A stretch of 64,000 nt of DNA from Lingula anatina (lineage: Eukaryota; Brachiopoda; Lingulata; Lingulida; Lingulidae), in the NCBI RefSeq assembly GCF_001039355.2, contig NW_019776044.1:1-64000 (forward strand). The letters run 5' to 3'. Under the pieces are notes generated by a model, which saw only the letters and a program-made list of their open reading frames with translations, was not told where the DNA came from and did no database searches. The stretch's first letter is position 1. Every line of letters starts with the position of its first letter. Positions 1-11,181 of this stretch are shown here, in pieces. A program made the position numbers and the translations under genes.

Positions 1-551
1 CCAGGGACTATCTTTGAATCTAAAAATGGATTCATTAACCATTATTGAGTATGGGAAAATTGTTGTTTACTCCAGGAAAATTCATTTTTTTGCCAAAACG
101 AAGAGTTATTATCCCTTTAAATTTTTTTGATGGTTTTTATTTCTGAATCAACTAATGTTGTCATTTCAGAGTAAGATATTAATAAGTGTTATATTTCATC
201 ATAACAGCAATTCTTATTGTTATATTGAGATTTATCTCATTTGCTGGAACTCTTGAAATTATCAATTTTTCACAGCATCATAGCACATTGGTTAGTAAAA
301 AAGCATGCGCAAAGACTTTTCCTACTCACCAATTTCTGCAGCTATAAATACAGAAAGTGCACAAAGAGTGAACACAGAGGTGAAGAAAGAGCGAGACTAG
401 TGATACTAAGAGATGCATAATCTCAAGCCTGTTTCCAGTACACTTGTTTTGCTTAAATTAGCATGTACTATCAAACTGCAGAAATCAATTATTACCCCTA
501 TTTCCATTAGCACTTACTAAGTTAAACCATCACACCTGTACTAGAAATTGG

Positions 552-1112
552 CCTTAAGGGCACATTCAGAACTCAACCCTGCTTTTAAAACTGAAAAATA
601 GTCAAACTGCCTTCACCATGACGTGGACCTCACTAGACCTTAGAAACTTATCATTATAAGCAACCTATGGGCGCATTCCCTATAGATGAAATTCTTTCTA
701 TGTAGATCCATCCAACTCTGCATGGACTCTTGCTGAATGCATTCAGATTAAATGAATGACATGTCTACTTGAGCAGCTAGGGGGTGATAAATTTTTGTGT
801 TAGCTTGGCTTCTGGAAGCTTATTCAATTAATTTTGAAAATGACCTAACGAAAATCAACGTTAGTCACCCCCTAGCTGCTTAAGGAGGCATGTCATCCAG
901 CTAATCTGACAGCATTCAGAAAGAGTACCTGCAGAGTAAGATCAATCTACATTGAACAATAGTTTCATTGGGAATGCACCCCATTAGTCTGGCATAGTCA
1001 CTCTCAGTTGTCATATTGGATTTGTCTTGTTGGCAAGATGGTGTAAACTGACTATGACGAGGCCTGTTTGACTATTTCCAGCTTAAGCAAGGCTCTGAAG
1101 ACACCTTGGCCA
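552..1112. repeat. Long imperfect inverted repeat (foldback hairpin)
   Basis: Arms of about 270 bases pair across a small centre near 825-835. Matching landmarks are TTGGCC (about 550) with its partner near 1108, AATAGTCAAAC (about 598) with GTTTGACTATT (about 1066), GCATTCCC with GGGAATGC, and AGCAGCTAGGGGGTGA (about 772) with TCACCCCCTAGCTGCT (about 866). Scattered mismatches and small gaps interrupt the pairing. No protein is encoded. It could be a foldback or MITE-type element, or a hairpin-RNA source. It lies beyond the last certain exon. Confidence 0.75.
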
Positions 1113-1917
1113 CAATACATACAGAATACTACAACTCTATCTAAGAGATTCAGAATGTTAGATGATTTAAAGAGCACTAAATCTCAACATTTCACTCCAG
1201 TGTATTACGTACTATAGTAAAAGCTCAAAACTACAATAAACTGGTAAATGTAAACCCCTATAATTGGTCTAGCAACAAAATAGCCAATATACACACTTGT
1301 GGAAAAATGTTCTGAAACTGTCAGCAGTCAGCAACAATGTAGGTTGCTACCTATTACAACCTATTCACAGTGGTGAAAATTCTATTTTCTAATATCAGCA
1401 AACAGTAAAATGTGCATGTGCACCAACTATCACAATAAAACCTTGTCCCTAACATTTCACAGTACTCCCCTCCCAACATTATCCAACTCAAACAATTTAC
1501 TGCCACTAATAATCTTGATCAATTAAGATGGCAGATTCTTACATTTCATCTCTTTTTCTTGGATATCAAACGGTGGAGATGTTTTAAGAAGGGAGAAAGA
1601 TATCACAGGAAAGCAAAAGACTGTGAAATGTATCCTTACACAAAGTGGCCTAAGCCAGATTGGCAAAGAAATAGAAGTATAAACAAACAATTCTTCCATA
1701 AGACAAAATGCTTATAAAAGTCATGTTTGGCCTTTGCATTACCTATGCTTTGTGTGTCTGTTAAAACCATCTAATTAAAACTAAGTGCCACTGCCAGTCA
1801 GCGCACATTTTTGTGTAAATTCAACTACAAACTGTGCAAAAGGTGGTGTAGCAACAATAAAACCTTCAACCCATACTCCAGCCATAAAACGAAATGCAAT
1901 ACAAAGATATAACCTAC

Positions 1918-2102
1918 CTTCAACAATCAATTCTGCAGATGTCTTCACTTCTCCAGCAGGGTTGACGGCAGTGACAGACACTGTCCCAGAATCCTTTAGG
2001 ACTGCCTCATTAATTGTCATAGTAAGAACAGTCTCTTCATCAGTGGGGCGTTTGTCAAGGACAACCCTCTTGGAAGCTTCAATGGGTGTATCATTGAGCA
2101 AC
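1918..2102 (-). CDS. Ig domain, second half (most 3' certain exon)
   Basis: Phase 2 in, phase 1 out. The first base completes the Trp codon split with exon 2497-2611, giving ITW|LLNDTPIE. The exon holds strands C' to G, with the DSGTVSVTAVNPAG turn, and ends ELIVE followed by a GTAGGTT donor. The usual F-strand Cys is replaced by Val (GTVSVTA). Since the exon ends on an open donor, the protein continues leftwards outside the part I can assign. Confidence 0.9.
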
Positions 2103-2220
2103 CTGTAAACATTTTTGGAATTGCACAAATGGACTGAATTCAACATCTAAAATCTACGAAATCATTTCTCTCCAATACTTATTCATACAAGTCACAAACT
2201 GGTGTGGCGTGTTTGTATTC

Positions 2221-2221
<1 letters not shown>

Positions 2222-2304
<83 letters not shown>

Positions 2305-2308
2305 TTTT
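2222..2308. repeat. (TA)n microsatellite with T-run
   Basis: About 75 bases of uninterrupted TA dinucleotides followed by about 13 T residues, inside the intron between exons 1918-2102 and 2497-2611. This is a likely site of polymorphism and sequencing slippage. Confidence 0.95.
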
Positions 2309-2496
2309 GCAATAAGCCATGGTACTTTTTTGCATGTTTATCTGAAGGAGTATCACTACTTTATCAAATAAGTCTATAAAATAAAACCATTCTGAGATAA
2401 AAGGAAGAATTTACCAAACACTCTATTAAGCTCCAAATCCCTTGAGATGTTAACTGCCTCTTGCCATTCTAAAACATAACCCAGAGATTTACTCAC

Positions 2497-2611
2497 CACG
2501 TGATCTCTGGTGTTGGTTTTCCCTTCACAGCACAGTCCATCTTGACCTGCTTGCCCTCTTTGACCACTCTCTTTTCCAGTGGACGCACAAACTCAGGAGC
2601 CTCTGGTCTCT
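2497..2611 (-). CDS. Ig domain, first half
   Basis: Phase 1 in, phase 2 out. It encodes ERPEAPEFVRPLEKRVVKEG, then the B-strand Cys (KMDCAVKG) and KPTPEITW. The Trp codon is split by the donor GTGAGT. With exon 1918-2102 it makes one complete I-set domain. The pattern (A/P)PEF...PL.....EG opens most Ig domains in this gene. Confidence 0.9.
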
Positions 2612-2837
2612 CTGAAAAGTGAGAACCGATAAATGAACCGATAAATTCCAAACAACCCAATTGTGTTTAAACTAATAAAATTGACATTTACCATAACAAA
2701 TGTTTTTTTAAAATCTATATTCACATGCAGACCATTTTCCTTGGCAATTTGCTCATTTTTTCTTAAAACTGTTTCCGGAACATCAAACTGAAACCTTGGA
2801 AAAGACTGATATCTCTTGCCATACAAAGAGCCCTTAC

Positions 2838-3004
2838 CCTGTACTCTGACCTCTGATGTACATATGGCCTTGCCTGCAGAGTTGACTGCTGTGCATGTGT
2901 ACTGTCCAGCCTGGTCAACTGTGACCTCACTGATGGTTAGAGTGCACATGTCCTCTTCATGTGAGATGGACATTACTTTGGTGGGAACAAGAGTCTTGCC
3001 AGCC
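2838..3004 (-). CDS. Ig domain, second half
   Basis: Phase 2 in, phase 1 out. It begins AGKTLVPTKV after a shared Arg codon and contains DQAGQYTCTAVNSAGKA, the classic I-set F-strand signature with its Cys. It ends EVRVQ plus a GTAAGG donor. It pairs with exon 3425-3501. Confidence 0.9.
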
Positions 3005-3424
3005 CTGCCAGGAGCAAAAAAGATTACAATACTCTGTATCTATCTGATAGCCTAACAGGATATTTCTTGCAAGAAATGTTTCCAGAGCAGATTACATTGG
3101 CAATCTGGTAAACAAGCAACTATTCAAGTCTGCTCGCCTGCCCATCCACCATCGCTTCATCACTTAAAATGTCCTTGTAAGAAACATAAATTTATCACAA
3201 AGAAATCACTTTTACTCTGGGGTAAAGTTGTGAATTTTATATATACTGTTTTTATCATGATTTTTAAAAATAAAACATTCCTACTAAATGGTAGCATGAT
3301 TACAAAATTATGTAAGAAAGTTTGGTAATTTTCAACCAATTGAAAAGATTGAGTAATTACCACAATCCATGCACAACAAAAGGCAGCAATAATATGATAA
3401 TAATGCTATAAAATCCTAGCCTAC

Positions 3425-3501
3425 CTGTCCCATGCCACCTCTGGTCTAGGTACACCACTCACTGCACACTGCAGCTCAAGTTGATCTCCTTCCATTAGGA
3501 T
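3425..3501 (-). CDS. Ig domain, middle (B to C strands)
   Basis: Phase 0 in, phase 2 out, 77 bp. It encodes ILMEGDQLELQCAVSGVPRP then EVAWDR. The B-strand Cys and core Trp are present. The domain is split over three exons (3827-3924, this one, 2838-3004), which is unusual here, where most Ig domains are in one or two exons. Confidence 0.88.
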
Positions 3502-3826
3502 CTAGAATATAAAATAATACAATTTAATTTGTTAAATCCAACATAATTAAACAATACATTTGGAAAACAATTAAGATATATATAAGATGAAGAAGAAGAA
3601 CTTGATATCTATGTATCACAATTTAACTTAAAATTTTCGTTTTTCAAGGGACTATTTCAACAAACTAATTATTGTTCAAAACACTAATATATTGTCACAT
3701 ATATATTCTACAAAGTAGCAACAATTTTAATATATTATTAAAATAATTTATGTGATAAAAATAATAATAATCCAGAAATACAATAACAGTGGTAAATATT
3801 TTAAAAAAAGAAAATAACACCCTTAC

Positions 3827-3924
3827 CACATCTTGTAAAGTCTGAGAGAACTCTGGAGCTTTGGTCTGTTCTGCATGTCTGAGTACCAATGGCGACTTGG
3901 ACAGATCTTCCTCCTTCTCAGGGA
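3827..3924 (-). CDS. Linker and A-strand of an Ig domain
   Basis: Phase 1 in, phase 0 out. It encodes VPEKEEDLSKSPLVLRHAEQ, then TKAPEFSQTLQDV, a short charged linker leading into the A/A' strands of the domain continued at 3425-3501. The acceptor is ...TCAG and the donor GTAAGG. Confidence 0.85.
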
Positions 3925-4637
3925 CTGAGGAGAGAATAAAGAAAAATTAAGAGCTGCAACAAACAGTTTCAGGTAGGCATGGGAAAAGCACAACATTCAT
4001 AATATTTGAGAGCAATGTAAGCTATAGTGTAAAGGGACTCACCCTTGTATGCTCATAGCAGTGTCATGAAAATAGTGGAAAGTATCAAAAGTGTAAAGCG
4101 ATGGAGAATGGAAATCAAAATGCATCATATAATTGTCCCTCAGTTTAAAAGTTTACTGTAAAGCTTTTAAAGGAAGGGACATTGAAAGATACTAAACAAG
4201 AATAGTTCTAAATAATGCAGAATTTTATTTTATTTTATATATGTATACCAATTCAAATATATTGATATAATAAATTATTGGCCACATGACAAGATAAATA
4301 GAAAAATTGGACAGATACACACTAAAACTATCATTACAGTTCAATAATGTATAAAGATATAATTTATGTACAGAAGTCACAAGCAACCAAAAGGGTATAA
4401 GGGAAGAAAAGATTAACAAAATCCCATTATACTAAAATGTCATTCTACCAGTATTTATTACTTCTATCCTATGTATATCTAATATGCCCGATATAATTCC
4501 CTAAATTCTAGTTTCTAACGACAAACTATCTAGCCAAAACACACATGATGGATAACAAGAAGAAAACCAAGCTAGGTTGTTGAGAAACAATTCATGCATT
4601 TAGCTAACAGTATTGTAAGCAACCAAATAAAATACAT

Positions 4638-4850
4638 GACCGCATTCAGGGCAGTTTTTACAAAATGTGTTTTTGTTTTACCCCAGCAAAAAAGCAATTG
4701 CTTAGACTTGCCAATTGCAAGCAGGTAATCCATGTGCAATCCTGTGCAAGTCTCATTCTACTCACTGCTTGACTCAAAGGGGTACAATAAAAATATCTTT
4801 CTTATGTAAGGACTGAAACTGCTAAAACTGAATGCGGCCTTTGACAATTG
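4638..4850. repeat. Small foldback/MITE-like element
   Basis: Terminal inverted repeats: (G)ACCGCATTCAGGGCAGTTTT on the left and AACTGAATGCGGCC on the right. Internal stretches also pair imperfectly (TTTGTTTTACCCC with GGGGTACAATAAAAA), so most of the ~210 bp folds back. There is no open frame and I see no clear target-site duplication. It lies in the 3925-5618 intron, which otherwise holds only AT-rich sequence. Confidence 0.6.
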
Positions 4851-5618
4851 TAGGCAAATATCAACATCTGTAGATATACATGTAAATTTCAAAAACATCT
4901 GAAAAACAAATGGTCTTTCATGCTTTTTGCTAAACAACAGCTTTTAAACAACCCAAAGAAGCAAAATATCCTTCTCAACATAACACTGTGCCCATATAAA
5001 CTCTGGATAACCAGCAAAAAATATAACAAAATGATAAATAAAAATAAGAAATTAGAGCATTCAGCTTTTCAAAAATTTGAATAAATGATTTTGTTACTGA
5101 CAAGGATATTTTGAGCAAATACTGTCTATAGTCGTGTTTAAACAGATCTACAAACATTCAGCTGGAATACAGTGGGGGAATGGGGTGGGGGGTAATTTCA
5201 AACAAGACAAGATGGGGGTAGGGTGCACACATGCTGCCACTCTTAGGGAGAAAACACTGCTGGAATAAAATCAACATTTATTTAGTCTCTACTGAGGTCA
5301 AAGTAGAATAAGAAAGATCAACAAGTCTACTTGCTCCCTTCGTTTTTTCCATGACCTCAGCCAAATTACTAGCAAAATGTGATATCATGTGACAGCAAAG
5401 AAACCCTTTTTCATTATAATTTATGAAATTAAAAAAAAAACAATATTCTAAATGTGACAATTTCAGATAAAGGCGTTTCCCATATCCTGATACAACATGA
5501 TTTTTTAAACTCTTTTGCTGTCACCATTTAAGTAAAACTCATTTTGCCAGTTTGCATGCACCTATGCCACACCCTGTAGAAAAACCAAGCCAGTCTCCTT
5601 TGTAGCCTATAGGCTTAC

Positions 5619-5657
5619 CCTTGGGTGGCACTTCTTCTAGCTCTTCACTCGGGACAG
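5619..5657 (-). CDS. 39-bp acidic linker exon
   Basis: Acceptor TTTACAG, donor GTAAGCC, symmetric phase 1. It encodes (A)VPSEELEEVPPK. It fits in frame between exons 6825-7004 and 3827-3924 and is rich in Pro, Glu and Val like other PEVK-type mini-exons. Because it is symmetric it could be skipped without a frameshift, so it may be alternatively spliced. Confidence 0.65.
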
Positions 5658-6824
5658 CTGTAAAGTTTAGGGGTCCAAGGTTGTAAAAAGGTTCATATGT
5701 AAACAGTGAAATTCAGAATCTTTTAGTTCAGAATACAGTTAATGCTGTGGATTTAAAAATTTCAAAAACCATCTTCCTGTGCTGACATCTTCATCTTACA
5801 ATCTACAAATATTTGTGCTCCATATTTTTATAAATTTAAACAAAAAATGTCATTAAACTAATTTTTCAATGTTTCAACTATGAAACTTTTTTCTTTTTCC
5901 AGAAAAAAAAGATGTCAGATCAGTTTCAACAATGCATAAGACATTGTTACTGGATCATTCAAGAGTAGGCATTTGCTTCTGGGCATTCAAAAGTGAGATC
6001 AAGAATTTGTGCTGATACAGTTTTTATCTTACAATTTCAACATTCCAAGAGACAGTGAAATGGTATCATGGCTACATTCAAGTAATAAGGAAACTGATAT
6101 GATAATATCTTAGCAACTACAGGTACAGAGAGTCTACTGCTGTTATAAATGCACATATCAAATTCCTTTGGATATATTTCTGTGTCAGGGATGTGAACTG
6201 AGACAAAGAAAGTTGGAAGAATGATTTCTATTTCTTCTCCCTTGCATAACCTACACATGAATTCTCACTTTTTTAATTGAAGAAACATTACCAAATGCCA
6301 AATTATACATAAGATGATTGTACAATCATGTTTCTGAAAATGCCAAGACTTTGAGAGCAGGAAAAATGCACTCTGCTTCAGCCAAAAACCACTTCATACC
6401 AGTGCTAACACTGCAATTACTAATTTTCAGATACCATATATTAGGGAATTCAAGCACAATATGAATACAATAAAAAATATGCAATTTGCCATCAATCCTT
6501 GATATATGGTGTCTTTCCACTTCCAAAACAACCACGATTCCTAGTACAAAGTTATTAACTCCATTTTCAAAATCAGCCACTATAACTACAAGAGCAGAGT
6601 TCACTCCTGAGAATAGCTTCTTTCACATCAGCATTAACTTGGACCAGAAAATGACTCAAGTGTGCTACATGATGTTGCTAGATGTCGTAAGGTTCTTTGG
6701 TGTAATCTGGTCATCCGGCAACATCTAGCTACACAATTAAGTCTACTTCTGGTCTAAATTAGTCCTAGTGTTAATGCTGTTTACAATACTAAATCAGAAC
6801 ATTTTTAAGACATGAAGATCCTAC

Positions 6825-7004
6825 CTTTGACAGTAAGGGGGATGGTGCATGTTGTCTCTCCAGCAGGATTTCTAGCAGTACAAGTATAATCCCCTGTGTC
6901 TTCTTTTATAGCTTGGTTGATCTCAAAACAGTACACATCTTCATACTCTTCTATGTGGTATTTGTTGGTGTCTGTGAGCTCTTCATCTCCTTTGCTCCAA
7001 GTTA
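6825..7004 (-). CDS. Ig domain, second half
   Basis: Phase 1 in and out. It begins VTWSKGDEELTDTNKYHI and contains EDTGDYTCTARNPAGETTC, with the F-strand Cys, then ITLTV-type G strand ending LTVK. It completes the domain started in exon 7341-7484. Confidence 0.9.
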
Positions 7005-7340
7005 CTATTTAAGGAAAAATTTAAATACTTTTTATACAAAAAAAATCTTGGGTGACAATGAAAGTGAAGTATAAGAAGATCATATTTCAGCTATAAGCAA
7101 AAATTAAATCCCCCTTTTCAAGACAAGTGTGTTTTTGAAAAAAGAAACTTCCATTTCACAACCATTTTCGCCCTAAAAGTTTGCTCTCAGCTAAATAAAT
7201 AGCATAAACTAACATCTTTCCAGAACCAATGTAACTTTACTTCTTGTGCAGGTATTTTTTTAGTTTAACTAAATCAAGGAGTTGTTTGTAACAGTGAACT
7301 ATTTCAGGACATAATACTTGATTCAAGGATTGTCATTTAC

Positions 7341-7484
7341 CTTGTGGAGCAGGGGTGCCAGTGATTTTACATATAAACTCAGCCCTGTCTTTTTCATTGA
7401 CAGTAAGCTGATCAGGTTTCTTCACTATTACTGGAGCAACCATCTCCTCCACTTCCTCCTCTGGGACTTCCTGGATAGGTACTT
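7341..7484 (-). CDS. Acidic linker and Ig domain, first half
   Basis: Phase 1 in and out. It starts (E)VPIQEVPEEEVEEMVAPVI, then KKPDQLTVNEKDRAEFICKI and TGTPAPQ. The B-strand Cys is present. The domain continues at 6825-7004 with VTW. Confidence 0.9.
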
Positions 7485-7679
7485 CTGCAAAAAACAACAA
7501 TTATCATACATGGAACATCATAAAAATATGTTTCAGCCCACTGGATATTCAGACTTGTAGCCCTGAAATTACTTTTAGTCCTAATCAAATTTAATAAGTA
7601 CACAAAAGAAAACTACAGATAATGGAAAAAAGTAAACCATTAAAATATCCAGGTACCTCTCAAGTATATGTGTACTTAC

Positions 7680-7819
7680 CATGTACATTAAGGTCTCCTG
7701 TGGTGGTATCTTTACCAGCCTTGTTGGTGGCCTCACAGGTGTATGTACCAGCCACATCTCTCACCACTTCTATCACCATTAAGGTGGTGGTACTATCTTC
7801 ATCATAGGAGATAGTGTAC
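7680..7819 (-). CDS. Ig domain, second half
   Basis: Phase 2 in, phase 1 out. It encodes YTISYDEDSTTTLMVIEVVR, then DVAGTYTCEATNKAGKDTTT and GDLNVH. The F-strand Cys is present. Pairs with exon 8157-8322; the junction falls in the C'/D region after GDNR. Confidence 0.9.
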
Positions 7820-8156
7820 CTGAAGGACATCAAGTAAGAAGTCAACATTTTTGCCATACAGATATTTAAATGGTAACTCAAAAATTTCAAATGACTCACT
7901 TATCTCAATATGTCACTGTTTTCCAGATTCTAATATAATACAGTGTATCTGACAGGAAACCAACTTGCTTTTCAAAATATTTAATCATCTTTTTCAGATA
8001 CGTGTATAACCAATGATTACAACAGCCATGGAGAATAAAATCAGTCAATTTGGTTTGAATTAAATGAGTCATCCTCAAAACAAGTGGCAAATTTTAGACC
8101 AAATTTACAAATAGAAAATAAAAATCATCTATTTGATTTCCTTCTGTCCCCCTCAC

Positions 8157-8322
8157 CTGTTATCTCCAGGTCTAATTTCACGTCCATCTTTGTACCAGAC
8201 CAGTGTAGGGGTGGGCACTCCCTTGGCCTGGCACCTCAGACTGGCCTGCTCTCCCACTGTGGCATCTGTGGTCTGAATGTTCACGATGAACTTGGGAGGA
8301 GTGGGTATATCTTTGGGTTTTT
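8157..8322 (-). CDS. Ig domain, first half
   Basis: Phase 1 in, phase 2 out. It encodes (E)KPKDIPTPPKFIVNIQTTD, then GEQASLRCQAKGVPTP and VWYKDGREIRPGDN. B-strand Cys and core Trp are both present. Confidence 0.9.
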
Positions 8323-8657
8323 CTAGAATAATGAAGTTTTTAACTTAAGGCATAAAATAAAGGGACTGATGTGGCCAGAATATGAATTTAATGACAGGAT
8401 CATACTATAAGGTGGTAAGGAGAAGCATAGCTGTGTGACAGGAGGAATTAAAATAATTTGAAAAATGCTTTAAATAAAATGTCTTATATCAAATTAGTAT
8501 CATAACACAAGACAACCATAAAGCAATAAATTTTTAATCCACATTTCACCCCATTTATCTTTTCTTGAATAAACTATTAAAAAGTTACACAAGTTATAAA
8601 GCCCTGGGGGCTTTTGAAGCAGAACCAGTGGCTAACATTGCAGATGGACAAAAGTAC

Positions 8658-8898
8658 CTTCTACATCTAGAGTAGCAGTGCAGGAAGCTGACCCAGCTGT
8701 GTTCTCAGCTGTGACCTTGATGGTGCCAGCATCCTCTGGTACCACATCGTAAATCTCCAGGTGATGGTGCTCTTCTTCCTCAAATATCATGAATCGGCCC
8801 TCATCTTCCAGTTCCTTATCATTGTAGACCCAGTGCAAGGTTGGGGTGGGTTCACCTGTTACCTTGCAGCTGAAGTCTGCTGTTTGCCCCTCTGTAAC
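8658..8898 (-). CDS. Ig domain, B to G strands
   Basis: Phase 0 in, phase 1 out. It begins VTEGQTADFSCKVTGEPTPT, then LHWVYNDKELEDEGRF and EDAGTIKVTAENTAG, ending ATLDVE. The F-strand Cys is replaced by Val, so the usual disulphide pair is absent. Confidence 0.92.
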
Positions 8899-9246
8899 CT
8901 GGATTATTTAATGGCCAGTATTCTAGTCAGTGCTGACCACATTTGCATTTGTAGTTTGTTACCATCATTAAACAGTTTGCTGACTGGGTTAAGTATTCAT
9001 TTTTATTATCAATTGCAAAGAAGGGGTTATACTCATAATATATAACTGCTACCCTTTCATGAAAATAGTTAGATTTTAAAATGATAAGAAAACTAATAGC
9101 ACATCTTTGAATGAGCATGTGAAAATTAAGATGAGTCAAACCAATGTCTACTGAAATTTCTCAACATGAAATTTTTTCTTGTTTTGCAAAATTGCACATC
9201 AGCTAATCCAAAAATGCAATTATTTAGTATCATGTGTTCTTATTAC

Positions 9247-9326
9247 CTTGGTTGATTTGATGGTGAGAACAAACTCTGGAGCTACACCAGTTTCAGGTTT
9301 CTCTTCCACTACTTCTTTTTCTTTTT
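9247..9326 (-). CDS. Acidic linker and Ig A-strand
   Basis: Phase 1 in, phase 0 out. It encodes (E)KEKEVVEEKPETGVAPEFV, then LTIKSTK, and joins VTEGQT of exon 8658-8898. The acceptor follows a T-rich tract and the donor is GTAATA. Confidence 0.85.
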
Positions 9327-10896
9327 CTGAAATGTCAGCAAACCATATATAAAATACATTTTCATCATACAAATCAATTTCTATTACATATATTTATGCA
9401 TCATAACAACTTATCAAAAGGAAACCAATTAAACACACATGACAATGAATTGTGCGAGTACTTTTTTATAGACTTACCATCATAATTGGAATGAATTTTT
9501 GCATGATGCCAAAATTCCAATTGCAAGCTCTCTATTGCCAAGCTTGTCTTGAGTGTCACATGACAATAAGATGTTGGGACAATCATAACTCTAAGCACTG
9601 TGGTAGGGCACCACCATTATAGGTAATACATGCAACACCTTGCACCTCACTTAAAACTCTCCCCTCATGCACATCCATGTCTTAACACAGCACACTTTAA
9701 CTTGGCACCAAGCATGTTAAGTCCACATTTTTCCTACACCCCAGGGTGTGATACGATCAACACTTCCTGAATGCAAAGATCCAATGCGTGCAAATATCTT
9801 CCCATATTGAAACTTGTCCAAGCGTCAAGGGCCCTTTACTGAAAATATGTCTCAGTTCATAAGCATGCCTGGGTGTGTGGCGTTTATGGAAATGGGAGCT
9901 AACTTATGTGTGGTCAAGGTTTAGTAAATTTTTGCATTCCCCCTTTCTGACCTTTCAAGTATTCCCCCAGTATCACTTGAAATAAAAGGACTTATCCACC
10001 CATGTGCAATTAGGGTGCCTCACATGTTTACCCTCCAGTCTTTGTATGGCTATTTGCTTTGCAAGCACCAGTGTTATTCAATCATAGATCAGGATTTCAA
10101 GGCAAACAGCGGCTATACAAACAAATACAACCTCCTAATTGAAGGTGTGCCATTCACTTTCTACTAATCACTTGTCAGATCACTGCTTGCAATATTGTGT
10201 GCTAGTTTTCAAGGGAAAGTGAAGTGAGGGTGGTGGTAGAGTAGGTCATCATGAGAAAGGGAAATATATTTAGAGCTGAAAAATTTTGTTAGGTAAAATA
10301 TTTTACTTGGCAGTGAGTATAATAGTTATATTAATATACCATTGAGAAAACCCTTTTTGTAATCACCAAACTGATTAATTAATTGACCATGTAGTGCCAT
10401 TTTTAACACGAAGCAATCAAATATTTTAGCTCAATTACAGACAAATATACTGAAAAAGATGGGTTATTTTTTGTTTCTTTCATCTCACATCTAAATATCA
10501 AGTTATTTGATTTCAAAATAAATCAGTAAAATAAATTTCTAGTCATGACCTTCTGAGGAATGTCTTAACTTTTTTTTAGGGCTAAAAATAAAGCAAACTG
10601 CTAACCTGGTGCTTCAAAGACTAATCACACCTCAAAATGTGTTTCTCTAACTAAACTAAATTGTGTCAATCTGATGTAATTCTAATTTGTATTTTAACCG
10701 TCTTTATTTCAGTGTATTAATGTGTGAAACAACATTTCACCTAATTGTGAAACAATTGTGCCTTATCAAAACTACTCAAAACTGTGCTGTATATAATAAA
10801 TGTTTCCACTTTGTTGGTGCAAGGACTCGGACAGACAGAGCAACTACAAATCACCCCAGCCTATATACAATACATATCATTAAACTGTCAGCTCAC
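9327..10896. other. Intron, 1.57 kb
   Basis: Flanking exon phases (1 and 1) join directly as D(G|AA)EK, so no exon is required. I see AT-rich sequence with no convincing coding segment, RNA gene or repeat. Confidence 0.8.
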
Positions 10897-11181
10897 CATC
10901 AGGTGCTTCCAGAACAACACTGAAACTGTCTCTACCAGTCGAGTTCTCAACCTTAAGCGTGTACTCGGCCCAGTCACTGGGCTGGACATCGCAGATGACC
11001 AATGTGGTGACCTCATTGGTGGTCTTAATCTGATATTTAGCGTCGGAGCCCAGGGGATGACCCCCCTTGAACCATGTGACTGCAGGGGCAGGTATCCCTT
11101 GTATGGCACAAGGGAGCTGGGCCGTGGATGATGGGGCCACTTGTAAAGGAAAGGATGGCCCTTGGAGTACCTTTGCAGGAA
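10897..11181 (-). CDS. Complete Ig domain in one exon
   Basis: Phase 1 in and out, 285 bp. It encodes (V)PAKVLQGPSFPLQVAPSST, AQLPCAIQGIPAPAVTWFKG and then WAEYTLKVENSTGRDS, ending VVLEAPD. It has the B-strand Cys and core Trp, but the F strand reads YTLKV, without Cys. Local GC is higher than in the flanking introns. Confidence 0.92.

Noticed and set aside
4043-4051. A possible 9-bp microexon (CATACAAGG) with donor GTGAGT
   Set aside because: The acceptor (CTATGAG) lacks a good pyrimidine tract and nine bases are too few to judge; exons 5619-5657 and 3827-3924 join without it.
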